DNA of 64,000 nucleotides, taken from Conus ventricosus (taxonomy: Eukaryota > Mollusca > Gastropoda > Neogastropoda > Conidae). Position 1 is the first letter of the stretch. Each line of letters begins with the position of its first letter. Below the pieces are notes generated by a model, which saw nothing but the letters and a program-made list of their open reading frames with translations, ran no database searches and was not told where the DNA came from. The stretch lies in contig CM031618.1 of NCBI GenBank assembly GCA_018398815.1, positions 53,632,070-53,696,069 of the forward strand, in the 5' to 3' direction. The position numbers and the translations under genes are program-made. Of this stretch, positions 53,420 to 61,600 are shown in pieces.

Positions 53420-56400
53420 CACATCCAAGATTTTGTTTTCAGCTGACATACAACCCCCCTCCCCAAAAAAAACAAAACAGAAATCTAATCCAAAATGCAA
53501 ACAGCGAAGGTTCTTGATCCTCATAATCAGCGCTTCAAAGCAGAATACATGTACAGCTAAATGAACCAATCCATCATCCACACACAGACACAGGAGTGAG
53601 GTCAGTGACCCATGTACAGCTAAATGTACCAATCCATCATCCACACACAGACACAGGAGTGAGGTCAGCGACCCATGTACAGCTAAATTTGCCCATCCAT
53701 CATCCACACACACACACAGGAGTGAGGTCAGTGACCCATGTACAGCTAAATGTACCAATCCATCATCCACACACAGACACAGGAGTGAGGTCAGCGACCC
53801 ATGTACAGCTAAATGTACCCATCCATCATCCACACACAGACACAGGAGTGAGGTCAGTGACCCATGTACAGCTAAATGTACCAATCCATCATCCACACAC
53901 ACAGACACAGGAGTGAGGTCAGCGACCCATGTACAGCTAAATGTACCAATCCATCATCCACACACAGACACAGGAGTGAGGTCAGTGACCCATGTACAGC
54001 TAAATGTACCAATCCATCATCCACACACACACACAGGAGTGAGGTCAGCGACCCATGTACAGCTAATTGTACCCATCCATCATCCACACACAGACACAGG
54101 AGTGAGGTCAGCGACCCATGTACAGCTAAATGTACCAATCCATCATCCACACACAGACACAGGAGTGAGGTCAGCGACCCATGTACAGCTAATTGTACCC
54201 ATCCATCATCCACACACACACACACACACACAGGAGTGAGGTCAGTGACCCATGTACAGCTAAATGTACCAATCCATCATCCACACACACAGACACAGGA
54301 GTGAGGTCAGCGACCCATGTACAGCTAAATGTACCAATCCATCATCCACACACAGACACAGGAGTGAGGTCAGCGACCCATGTACAGCTAAATGTACCAA
54401 TCCATCATCCACACACACAGACACAGGAGTGAGGTCAGCGACCCATGTACAGCTAAATGTACCCATCCATCATCCACACACAGACACAGGAGTGAGGTCA
54501 GCGACCCATGTACAGCTAAATGAACCAATCCATCATCCACACACAGACACAGGAGTGAAGTCGGTGACCCATGTACAGCTAAATGTACCCATCCATCATC
54601 CACACACACAGACACAGGAGTGAGGTCGGTGACCCATGTACAGCTAAAATGTACCCATCCATCATCCACACACACAGACACAGGAGTGAGGTCGGTGACC
54701 CATGTACAGCTAAATGTACCCATCCATCATCCACACACAGGAATGAGGTCAGCGACCCATGTACAGCTAAATGTACCAATCCTTCATCCACACACACACA
54801 CACAGGAGTGAGGTCAGCGACCCATGTACAGCTAAATGTACCAATCCATCATCCACACACACACACACAGGAGTGAGGTCAGCGACCCATGTACAGCTAA
54901 ATGTACCAATCCTTCATCCACACACAGACACAGGAGTGAGGTCGGCGACCCATGTACAGCTAAATGTACCAATCCAGGAGTGAGATCAGCGACCCATGTA
55001 CAGCTAAATGTACCAATCCATCATCCACACACACACACACAGGAGTGAGGTCGGCGACCCATGTACAGCTAAATGTACCAATCCAGGAGTGAGGTCAGCG
55101 ACTCACCCCACGCTGATGCTGATCCTGCCAGCCGGGCTGCAGGTTGCTGAGCAGGGACACGTACTCCAGCATGGCTTCCTTCCTGCTCTTGTCCCCCAGC
55201 TGCTTCCACGCCTCCCTGCCACACACACCATGGGTCAGTCAGCTCATCGCTCCAGCTCGGGAAGGGGAGAGGGGGTGAGGGGGAATTGATCGAGAAAGGG
55301 GAAGAGGATAGGAAGGATAGGTGGGGGTCCAACCCTTTTTGTTAGGAGGATAGGGGTTTGCGTCTAAGACTGATCATCAGAATCTACCACCAAATGGCTG
55401 AAAAATCTGATGAAAACAAAATCTGACAGATAGAAAGGAGTGGGGAGGAATAACTACCACATGGGAAACAGGGGTAGAAAATGATTTATACAAATGGTAA
55501 AAAGAAAAACAAACAACAAAATCAAGAAGGATAGGGAATGGATGAGCCCCCCCCCCCCCCCCAAAAAAAAAAAAAAAGCCAAACTGGTGAGTGGGAGGTG
55601 GGAGGGGTGGGTTGTGAAGCATTCTACTTGTTTTAACCAAATCATTCCTTCTTATTCTGGTCCATCTATTTTCATCCCCTTTAAAGTGGAAAAGAAAGTT
55701 TTGGAACACATGTTACACTCAAACCAGCTTCTCTTCTGATCAGTGTCTGATTATTGTAACTATGCCAGAGTCACAACACACGTCACTCCAGACCATGAAG
55801 TAGTTGCAGTGCAAAGCGAAAACCAGAATAGGGTAAATCTGCTTGATGTGTGAAATTTCGCTTCTTGTGAGCAGCTGCCAGTTTCCTGCTCGAAGACATT
55901 ATCATTTTATTATTGTTAACATTACTGACTCATGGGATACTACCAGTCATCAGTCTTGGAGCCCACTTGGACCTGGTGCATATAGTGATGATGAGTGCAT
56001 AAACAGTGATCTTCAACTGCAGTAGTTGAGGATAAGTGCCTGTACAGCACAACCTTACCCAGGACATTGCCAAATACTCATCAAGAGATAGGTGATGACT
56101 TGTTTTCCCCAGAGTTTCTTAGAGGACAATAACTAATGGTAAGGTTGTTTTCTGTCTTTACAGACAATAAAAAATTCTTATTCATGCATGTGCTGAAATT
56201 TTATTCCCTCTGCAAAGGTACTAACTGATGGCAAAGTCTTACTCATTTCTGTGCTGGCATCTGGTTCCTGCTGCGAGGGATATTACGTTTTCACTCATGT
56301 CTGTTGGTTTGGGTCGTTGCAACAAGATTACACACACACACACACACAAAATATTTGACTGATTTGATCACAACATGGCAGAAAGAGAGAATGTTTCCAA

Positions 56401-58174
56401 AGAACGTACCCGTAGTTTGGTGTAGATTTGGGCAATGGTAGATCTAGGATACGTTCCGCAAGACAGCACAGAAAGCGCTGAACTCATGTTAACAAACATG
56501 TGTAAAGACAGAATATGGCCCATAAGCAAACGCTTAAGTTTTGGTGTGGACCTGTAAGTTTTGGTGAGGACCTGTAAGTTTTGGTGCAGACCTGTAGTTT
56601 TGGTGAGGACCTGCAAGTTTTGGTGAGGACCTGCAAGTTTTGGTGAGGACCTGCAAGTTTTGGTGAGGACCTGTAAGTTTGGACCTGTAAGTTTTGGTGA
56701 GGACCTGTAAGTTTTGGTGAGGACCTGTAAGGACCTGCAAGTTTTGATGAGGACCTGTAAGTTTTGGTGAGGACCTGTAAGTTTTAGTGCAGACCTGTAA
56801 GTTTTGGTGAGGACCTGTAAGTTTGGACCTGTAAGTTTTGGTGAGGATCTGTAAGTTTTGGTGAGGACCTGTAAGTTTTGGTGCAGACCTGAAAGTTTTG
56901 GTGAGGACCTGTAAGTTTTGGTGAGGACCTGTAAGTTTGGACCTGTAAGTTTTGGTGAGGACCTGTAAGTTTTGGTGAGGACCTGTAAGTTTTGGTGCAG
57001 ACCTGTAAGTTTTGGTGAGGACCTGTAAGTTTTGGTGAGGACCTGTAAGTTTTGGTGCAGACCTGCAAGTTTTGGCGAGGACCTGTAAGTTTTGGTGCAG
57101 ACCTGCAAGTTTTGGTGAGGACCTGTAAGTTTTGGTGAGGACCTGCGAAGCAGAATCCAGATCAGGGGGCAGATCCAGGATTTATTCAGCTTTGACAAAG
57201 GTCTGTGCTCTCCTTTGTATTCTTGTCCAACTATACCAGCTGCACGAAGGACAGTTGCAATGACAAAAACTATATAAAAAATCTTGTCAAAATGAATACT
57301 CTCCCTTTCACTGAGTGTGCATGATTGTCCTTTACATTTGACCATATTACTCCATAAGTGCACTCTCTTGATTTTTTTTCCTTTGATAATGACGAGAGTT
57401 GATTTCAATGTGGTGACAGCCTTGATAAGACCCTTTGCGGTCAGCTGGGCTGTAAGCAACATTGTCTCTCTCTCTCTCTTCCTGTTCTGCAAAGGATCCC
57501 AATAAAGTTACATCTCTCTGTGATAAATCCAGGGAATCCTCCTGTCCTTAATATCTGTTTGTGATCTTTCGCACCTGTATACTCCATCCTTAATCTGGTA
57601 CTCATCTTTTTCTGATTCCCTCTCTTTCCACAAACACAAACTTTTGCCTACCAGACCTTTTTCATCTGGAATCAGCTCCCACATCAACTCATATTCTCTT
57701 CCTCTCTGCCCTCTTTTAAATCAAACCTGAAAACTTTTCTTTTCCCTGATAGTTGAATGTGTGCTGGTGCTGTTTGGAAATGTGACATGCACTTAGATGC
57801 AAGAGTGTAATATAAATCTATTAGTGTATAAGGGATCATTTTTGTTGAGTGGTGGGTGATAGGTGGTTAGCTTGGATGAGGTGGAGCACTTGATTGCAGC
57901 AGGAGTTTTGTTTATTGCTGAATTTTCTTGTTGTTTTGTAACTTGATACACTCAAAATTGCGACACAAAAAGACCTTACCAAAATTAAAAAAGGAAAAAA
58001 GAAAGGCCTGCACTTACACTGCACAGGGAAATATAACATCACAGGACTCATAAAGCATGCCACCTGCTAAAACTGAAAACAAAGCAAAAAGAAATCAACA
58101 ACTTCATACCATTTTTGTTTTCCTTGAAAGTCGAAAAATCCAGGTTTGGGGACTGTGCATGGTCCTTCCTGTAC
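47072..58174 (-). CDS. ACBD6: ACBD6-like gene (acyl-CoA-binding plus ankyrin repeats), 5' partial
   Basis: Gene-level entry. Six - strand exons encode, in order, the middle and end of an acyl-CoA-binding domain, a linker, and ankyrin repeats. ACBD6 proteins bind long-chain acyl-CoA through the first domain and use the C-terminal ankyrin repeats for partner binding; they are cytosolic and nuclear, and linked in vertebrates to protein N-myristoylation and lipid handling. Splice phases agree at four of five junctions. At the junction 52710/50057 one base is missing, probably an assembly indel. The first exons (start codon and N-terminal helices of the acyl-CoA-binding domain) were not found to the right and may be beyond the window. 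Confidence 0.87.
47582..48435 (-). mobile_element. composite tRNA-headed SINE, copy 1
   Basis: The - strand 5' end (48435-48365) is tRNA-like, with 'tggcgaagtgg' as box A and 'ggttcgaatcc' as box B. A body of about 300 bp ends in an A-tract (T-run 48057-48071). A second body of about 460 bp follows with its own A-tract (T-run 47580-47595). The 11-bp direct repeat 'gtagcattctt' flanks the whole unit (47571-47581 and 48436-48446), so both parts inserted together. Lies in an ACBD6 intron in the same orientation as the gene. Confidence 0.85.
48445..48597. mobile_element. 153-bp MITE with TTAA ends
   Basis: TTAA at both ends (48445-48448, 48594-48597). Inverted ends 'ttaacccctttactgc' and 'gcagtgaagaggttaa' pair with two mismatches. 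The interior carries two near-palindromic copies of 'gacgaac.gc.tt.gtcaa'. The TTAA target is typical of piggyBac-like elements. Confidence 0.7.
48598..49405 (-). other. ACBD6 intron, nothing recognised
   Basis: AT-rich, a T-run near 48926-48933, no repeats of note and no exon. Confidence 0.5.
49406..49436 (-). CDS. ACBD6: ACBD6-like gene, 31-nt micro-exon
   Basis: Acceptor 'gttcaccag', donor 'gtgagtaa'. It reads DCEGQTALHY plus one base of the next codon. Joined to the previous NVQ it gives NVQDCEGQTALHY, the classic loop and first helix of an ankyrin repeat. Enters in phase 0 and leaves in phase 1; both fit its neighbours. Confidence 0.85.
49437..49968 (-). other. ACBD6 intron, nothing recognised
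   Basis: AT-rich, a short A-run near 49714-49722. No exon or mobile element recognised. Confidence 0.5.
49969..50057 (-). CDS. ACBD6: ACBD6-like gene, ankyrin repeat exon
   Basis: Acceptor 'gtccacccag', donor 'gtaaga'. After two bases of a split codon it reads IGLLHWASDRGLTDMVAMLL then DAGADVNVQ, the first full ankyrin repeat ('G..LLHWA.DRG....V..LL..GAD.N.Q'). The LLHWA.DRG string is characteristic of ACBD6. The codon split needs one base from the upstream exon, which as assembled ends in phase 0. Confidence 0.88.
50179..51032 (-). mobile_element. composite tRNA-headed SINE, copy 2
   Basis: Close match to copy 1 over its whole length: the tRNA-like head (51032-50960, with a short CGG/CGA insertion), first body, short A-tract (T-run at 50655-50660), second body, and A-tract (T-run 50178-50191). 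It is flanked by matching pyrimidine-rich direct repeats containing 'ctctcttttttctttctctc' (50146-50165 and about 51039-51058). Same orientation and same gene as copy 1. Confidence 0.85.
51033..51814 (-). other. ACBD6 intron
   Basis: T-run at 51068-51090 and (GT)n at 51360-51394. No exon on the gene strand. A + strand string resembling an ankyrin start near 51550 is judged chance. Confidence 0.45.
51815..51960 (+). mobile_element. diverged fragment of the composite SINE second body, opposite orientation
   Basis: From 'gtatgttgtatcagaacaggc' onward the + strand follows the - strand sequence of the SINE's second body for about 140 bases (shared 'cactgaacaccat..aagt', 'gactgctggt', 'ggctgc..cagggcc'-like blocks). 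No tRNA head or A-tract. Older and inverted relative to copies 1 and 2. Confidence 0.6.
51961..52709 (-). other. ACBD6 intron with CA microsatellites
   Basis: (CA)n at 52046-52085 and 52228-52270, then AT-rich sequence and a C-rich patch at 52660-52685 near the exon donor. Confidence 0.6.
52710..52916 (-). CDS. ACBD6: ACBD6-like gene, linker and pre-ankyrin exon
   Basis: Acceptor 'tccatccag', donor 'gtactg'. It reads a glycine/acidic linker (AEAGGGGDDLSLREKTRSG), GVAVSTMVNSDEHLSDSD, then KTVYDWCQEGAVDRVREMLS and AGHPIDQLDKE. The last part is the capping ankyrin helix pair that precedes LLHWA in ACBD6 ('KT.fD.C.e..i.......'). 207 nt, phase 0 at both ends as assembled. The downstream exon expects one extra base, so an indel near 52710 is likely. 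Confidence 0.85.
52917..53547 (-). other. ACBD6 intron with CA microsatellite
   Basis: (CA)n and CAGA-rich tract at 53313-53415. No exon seen. Confidence 0.6.
53548..55100. repeat. 63-bp minisatellite, about 25 units, ending at a splice donor
   Basis: Units of about 63 bp contain 'aggagtgaggtcagcgaccc', 'atgtacagctaaatgtacca' and a variable (CA)n spacer. Three short units lack the spacer (junctions near 54973, 55084 and 54739). The right-most unit runs into 'gtcagcgactcacccc', the - strand donor of the acyl-CoA-binding exon at 55107. Confidence 0.95.
55107..55215 (-). CDS. ACBD6: ACBD6-like gene, end of acyl-CoA-binding domain
   Basis: Acceptor 'gtgtggcag', donor 'gtgagt'. With the split codon it reads W-EAWKQLGDKSRKEAMLEY, then VSLLSNLQPGWQDQHQRG. 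This is the fourth helix of an acyl-CoA-binding domain ('W.AW..l...s...A...Y...l..l.PgW'). Entry codon TGG is shared with the 58110 exon; exit phase 0. Confidence 0.9.
55216..56529 (-). other. ACBD6 intron
   Basis: C-run and A-run at 55547-55577, AT-rich elsewhere, (CA)n at 56330-56347. Nothing else recognised. Confidence 0.5.
56530..57150. repeat. 20-bp minisatellite, about 30 units
   Basis: Unit 'gttttggtgaggacctgtaa' with variants (ggtgcagacctg, truncated 'gtttggacctgtaa'). Sixty-base periodicity in each frame gives long spurious open frames. Lies in an ACBD6 intron. Confidence 0.95.
57151..57642 (-). other. ACBD6 intron
   Basis: No exon. Short CT run at 57464-57478. The right part may be the decayed start of the LINE tail that follows. 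Confidence 0.4.
57643..57756 (+). mobile_element. LINE ORF2 C-terminal tail
   Basis: One open frame reads FAYQTFFIWNQLPHQLIFSS then SLPSFKSNLKTFLFPDS and TGA. The pattern 'F....P..WN.LP......SL..FK..LKT.LF' is the conserved C-terminal end of CR1/L2/Jockey-type reverse transcriptase ORFs. 5'-truncated, as expected for LINE copies. The 3' untranslated end probably runs to about 57840. Confidence 0.7.
57840..58109 (-). other. ACBD6 intron
   Basis: AT-rich with no recognised feature. The donor 'gtatga' of the next exon is at its right edge (58109). Confidence 0.5.
58110..58174 (-). CDS. ACBD6: ACBD6-like gene, acyl-CoA-binding domain middle exon
   Basis: Acceptor 'tttttttttag', donor 'gtatga'. 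It reads VQEGPCTVPKPGFFDFQGKQ and K plus the first two bases of Trp. This is the ligand-contacting loop and third helix start of acyl-CoA-binding domains ('YKQ...G.C.tpkPgffDf.gkaKW'). The preceding tyrosine/lysine motif must lie on an upstream exon. Confidence 0.88.
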
Positions 58175-59039
58175 CTAAAAAAAAAGGTAAGTTTGTGCAT
58201 TAATTTCACATTTTGTATTAGTGTGTGGTTGTTTGTATTGTAACAACAATAGCAAAAACAAAGAAAAAAAATCACACGTCTGAATATCAGAACAATTTTT
58301 TGCATGAGCACTATTACATTGTAATCATTTAAATCAAGGTCAAAGAAAAATTCCCTGTAATGAAGTGGAAGATTTTTCTTTTTCTTTTGTGTGATATTTA
58401 AGATTTCTTTCAAAGGAAGTATAATGTCTGGTAATGAGTATTAAAACACCGACATTAGTGAAAAAAAACAACAACAGAAAATGGAAAACTGAAACAAAAA
58501 TCATGAATGAAAAAAACAACCAAGTGAACATGTAAAAAAAATATACCAATTTAGTAACATGGACTATAACTGGGTGATTGAGGGTTTAAATCCCATGAAA
58601 ACCATTGTCACTGTGGAATTTCTTTTTTTTTCTTTTTTCTTGGCCTATGCTAACTTCTCCTCCAAAGTTGTGGGTGTGTCAGTATGTCTTCCCATGGGTG
58701 TACCTTTGAAGACTTAACAGCTTCTCTTGTTGTAGAGTATTGCTACAATTTTCTGATAAGCATGGCAGGTATCTGGATCTCTGCAGCACAGCCAATGATA
58801 GGATATATCTCCATTGTTTCAATGAGAAAGCATAGAATATGTTAACTCTATCATACAGTTTCAGACAAAATTTGAATTCCATAGCACTGTCAGCTTAATT
58901 CATTTTCATACATGAAAAATTGTCACAAAAGCTGCACATTTTTCAGCCTGCTCCTTTGGCGATCTCAAAATTAATACAATGAGTTTATGTATCAGAGTTC
59001 TACAGATCAAAACATTTTTTTATTCTGTCTCATCTTTTT
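58175..59039 (-). other. ACBD6 intron, nothing recognised
   Basis: AT-rich; T-run near 58622-58645. No further acyl-CoA-binding exon recognised. Confidence 0.45.
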
Positions 59040-60180
59040 GACACCTCAGTGGTATTTCTCCCACTCAACTCATTCTGTCTCTCTCCTCACAGCTACATCC
59101 TGGCTCATCTTACAACAGCCCTCATGTTGGTAATCCACAAACAGCAGTCAATATCAAGCTGTAATAAGGCAAACCATCAGAGGAGACATTGACAGCAGTC
59201 AATAACAAGCTGTAATAAGGCAAACTGACAGCAGTCAATATCAAGCTGTAAAAGTGTAATAAGGCAAACTGACAGCAGTCAATATCAAGCTGTAATAAGG
59301 CAAACTGACAGCAGTCAATATCAAGCTGTAATAAGGCAAACTGACAGCAGTCAATATCAAGCTGTATAATAAGGCAAACTGACAGCAGTCAATATCAAGC
59401 TGTAATAAGGCAAACTGACAGCAGTCAATATCAAGCTGTAATAAGGCAAACTGACAGCAGTCAATATCAAGCTGTAATAAGGCAAACTGACAGCAGTCAA
59501 TATCAAGCTGTAATAAGGCAAACCATCAGAGGAGACACTGACAGCAGTCAATATCAAGCTGTAATAAGGCAAACTGACAGCAGTCAATATCAAGCTGTAA
59601 TAAGGCAAACCATCAGAGGAGACACTGACAGCAGTCAATATCAAGCTGTAATAAGGCAAACTGACAGCAGTCAATATCAAGCTGTAATAAGGCAAACCAT
59701 CAGAGGAGACACTGACAGCAGTCAATATCAAGCTGTAATAAGGCAAACTGACAGCAGTCAATATCAAGCTGTAATAAGGCAAACTGACAGCAGTCAATAT
59801 CAAGCTGTAGTAAGGCAAACTGACAGCAGTCAATATCAAGCTGTAATAAGGCAAACCATCAGAGGAGACACTGACAGCAGTCAATATCAAGCTGTAATAA
59901 GGCAAACCATCAGAGGAGACACTGACAGCAGTCAATATCAAGCTGTAATAAGGCAAACTGACAGCAGTCAATATCAAGCTGTAGTAAGGCAAACCATCAG
60001 AGGAGACATTGCACTGCTGCTCAGTTATTTCAGTAATGCCTGTTTTGATCCAGCATCTACTAAGCCCTCCTACCGATGACAACAACTGCTTTGTCATTGA
60101 ACCAGCATGAGTGAGAGTCCCTCCCCCTGAGGATGCTGCAGTGTCCATCCACCTTAGGGGATTACACACAATAATGATCT
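59040..60180 (-). mobile_element. diverged copy of the composite SINE second body, expanded by an internal tandem array
   Basis: The ends follow the second body of SINE copies 1 and 2 (shared 'gcagtcaat.tcaagc', 'actgctgc..agt.a.ttc', 'cctactaagcc', 'catgagtgag' and 'gtccatcc' landmarks). Between them, about 59120-60000 is a tandem array of a 36-bp unit cut from the element itself, mixed with a longer unit of about 53 bp that retains 'catcagaggagacact'. No tRNA head was identified. Confidence 0.75.
59120..60005. repeat. 36-bp and 53-bp tandem array inside a SINE copy
   Basis: About 22 units of 'gacagcagtcaatatcaagc tgtaataaggcaaact'. About six of them are the longer form ending 'aaccatcagaggagacact'. 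The order of short and long units is irregular, which suggests repeated unequal exchange or slippage. Confidence 0.95.
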
Positions 60181-60244
60181 CCATCCCGCATGATATGCTC
60201 ACTTACTTGGTCCTGTGTGTCACGGTCAAAAATAAACACAACCA

Positions 60245-60500
60245 AAATCCTAATCCTCCACGGAGACGGTCTGTCCACCCAGACAGACTAAGTAGCTGAC
60301 CGACGCCTCGATGTCTGGTCAACCGAGCCTCGACGCCCGGCTCAGACTCATCCAGCCAATTTGGCACAGCGAGTAGACTAATCATAATCCTCTACGGAGA
60401 CGGTACTGTCCACCCAGACAGACTAAGTAGCTGACCGACGCCTCGGTGTCTGGTCAGAGGAGTCTCGACGCCTGGATCAGACTGATCTAGCCAATTTACG
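60245..60500. repeat. two-unit direct repeat, about 137 bp
   Basis: 'ctccacggagacggt.ctgtc' at 60256 recurs as 'ctctacggagacggtactgtc' at 60392, and both are followed by 'cagacagactaagtagctga'. Contains the short inverted motif 'gacgcctcg..gtct'. Function unknown. Confidence 0.8.
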
Positions 60501-61600
60501 ACGTCGCTTGAAAGGGGGAGGGAGAAGGTAGTGTGTGGTGGGGGTGAAATCAAGCTAATCAATTAAATGACCAATTGACCACCACAGAGAGTAAGGTGTG
60601 TAGGCGTGACTGTCATGATTTGAATAGCCAATGGAATTAGAGGGAGATAACTTCGGGTACGAGGCGGTAAAAATACTGACCAATGGTACTCGCCCTTGGA
60701 CAGATGAGTTTCAAGATAAGATAGGGATGCGGGAGTGGAGACGAAAAACGGGAGAGAAAGAACGAACAGAGAGAGATGAGGAGGTTCGGGGGTATAGTCT
60801 CTGCACGAGAGAAAAGGCAGAGAGATGGAGAGAGGAGAGAAAAGAACGAAGAGAGACAGAGAGAGAGGAAGAGGTTCTGTGTAAGCTCTGACGAGAGAGA
60901 AGCAGAGGATGAGGGGGAGAGAAGAAAACCCAAGTTGAGAGATTGATGAATAGTCTGCAGAGGAAAGACTAAGGAGAGATGTGGAGAGAGAGAGTTGCTA
61001 ACTAATGAAGAGGAAAAAAAGAAAAAAAAAAAAGAAAAAAAGAAACCTGTCCATTTGTAGAGCAGCTGAAGAGAGAGGGGGAGTGATGCGTTAATGCAGG
61101 AAGGAAGAAAGGAGAACAGATGTGTTGTGTAAATTCCACTTTAACCGGGGTTTCGCCCTTTCATACCGGGCAGGTCACTTCGTAAAGCAAAAACCACAGA
61201 CCAAGCCAGTGCCAGCAGTCAACCTGACCAGGCCCCAGCGCCAAGCCCATCCCCGCGTTGTGTGTGCTTGTGAAAGGAAAAGTGAAAAAAAAAAAAAAAA
61301 AAAAAGAAAAGAAAAGACAGGATTCGTGAATAGTTAAGATCACGGGGGTTTGTGAAATTTTTTATACCCGGGTTATTTAATGTGTTTTTAGAAAAATGTT
61401 TTTTGGATGGAAAGAGAGAGTGTTTTATTTTTTTTGATTCCATATGCATTGTGGTTTTTTTCTATGAACATGGTAGTAAAGTTATAGATTTACTAGTGGT
61501 TTGATGTGACGAATGTAATTTTGAATGAGATGTAAGCAAGCTGGAGTGTGTTTGGGCTGTGCGCTGTCTTCCCCATCGACATCACCCGGGTTGACAATTT
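60501..61600 (+). other. possible LTR upstream of a gag-protease region
   Basis: A block of about 1 kb that is GA-rich at 60735-61010, with A-runs at 61016-61030 and 61287-61306. It ends 'gggttgaca' at about 61595. 'tggcggtgccagg', a plausible tRNA primer site, follows at 61602. A second LTR would be outside the window, so this is a proposal only. Confidence 0.3.

Noticed and set aside
53267..54876. Repetitive Cys/Val/His frames over the 63-bp array
   Set aside because: Microsatellite-containing repeat in an intron; frame changes with CA-length variation.
56368..57492. 374-codon - strand frame with a 20-residue period
   Set aside because: Open only because of the 20-bp minisatellite in an ACBD6 intron; no domain and no splice support.
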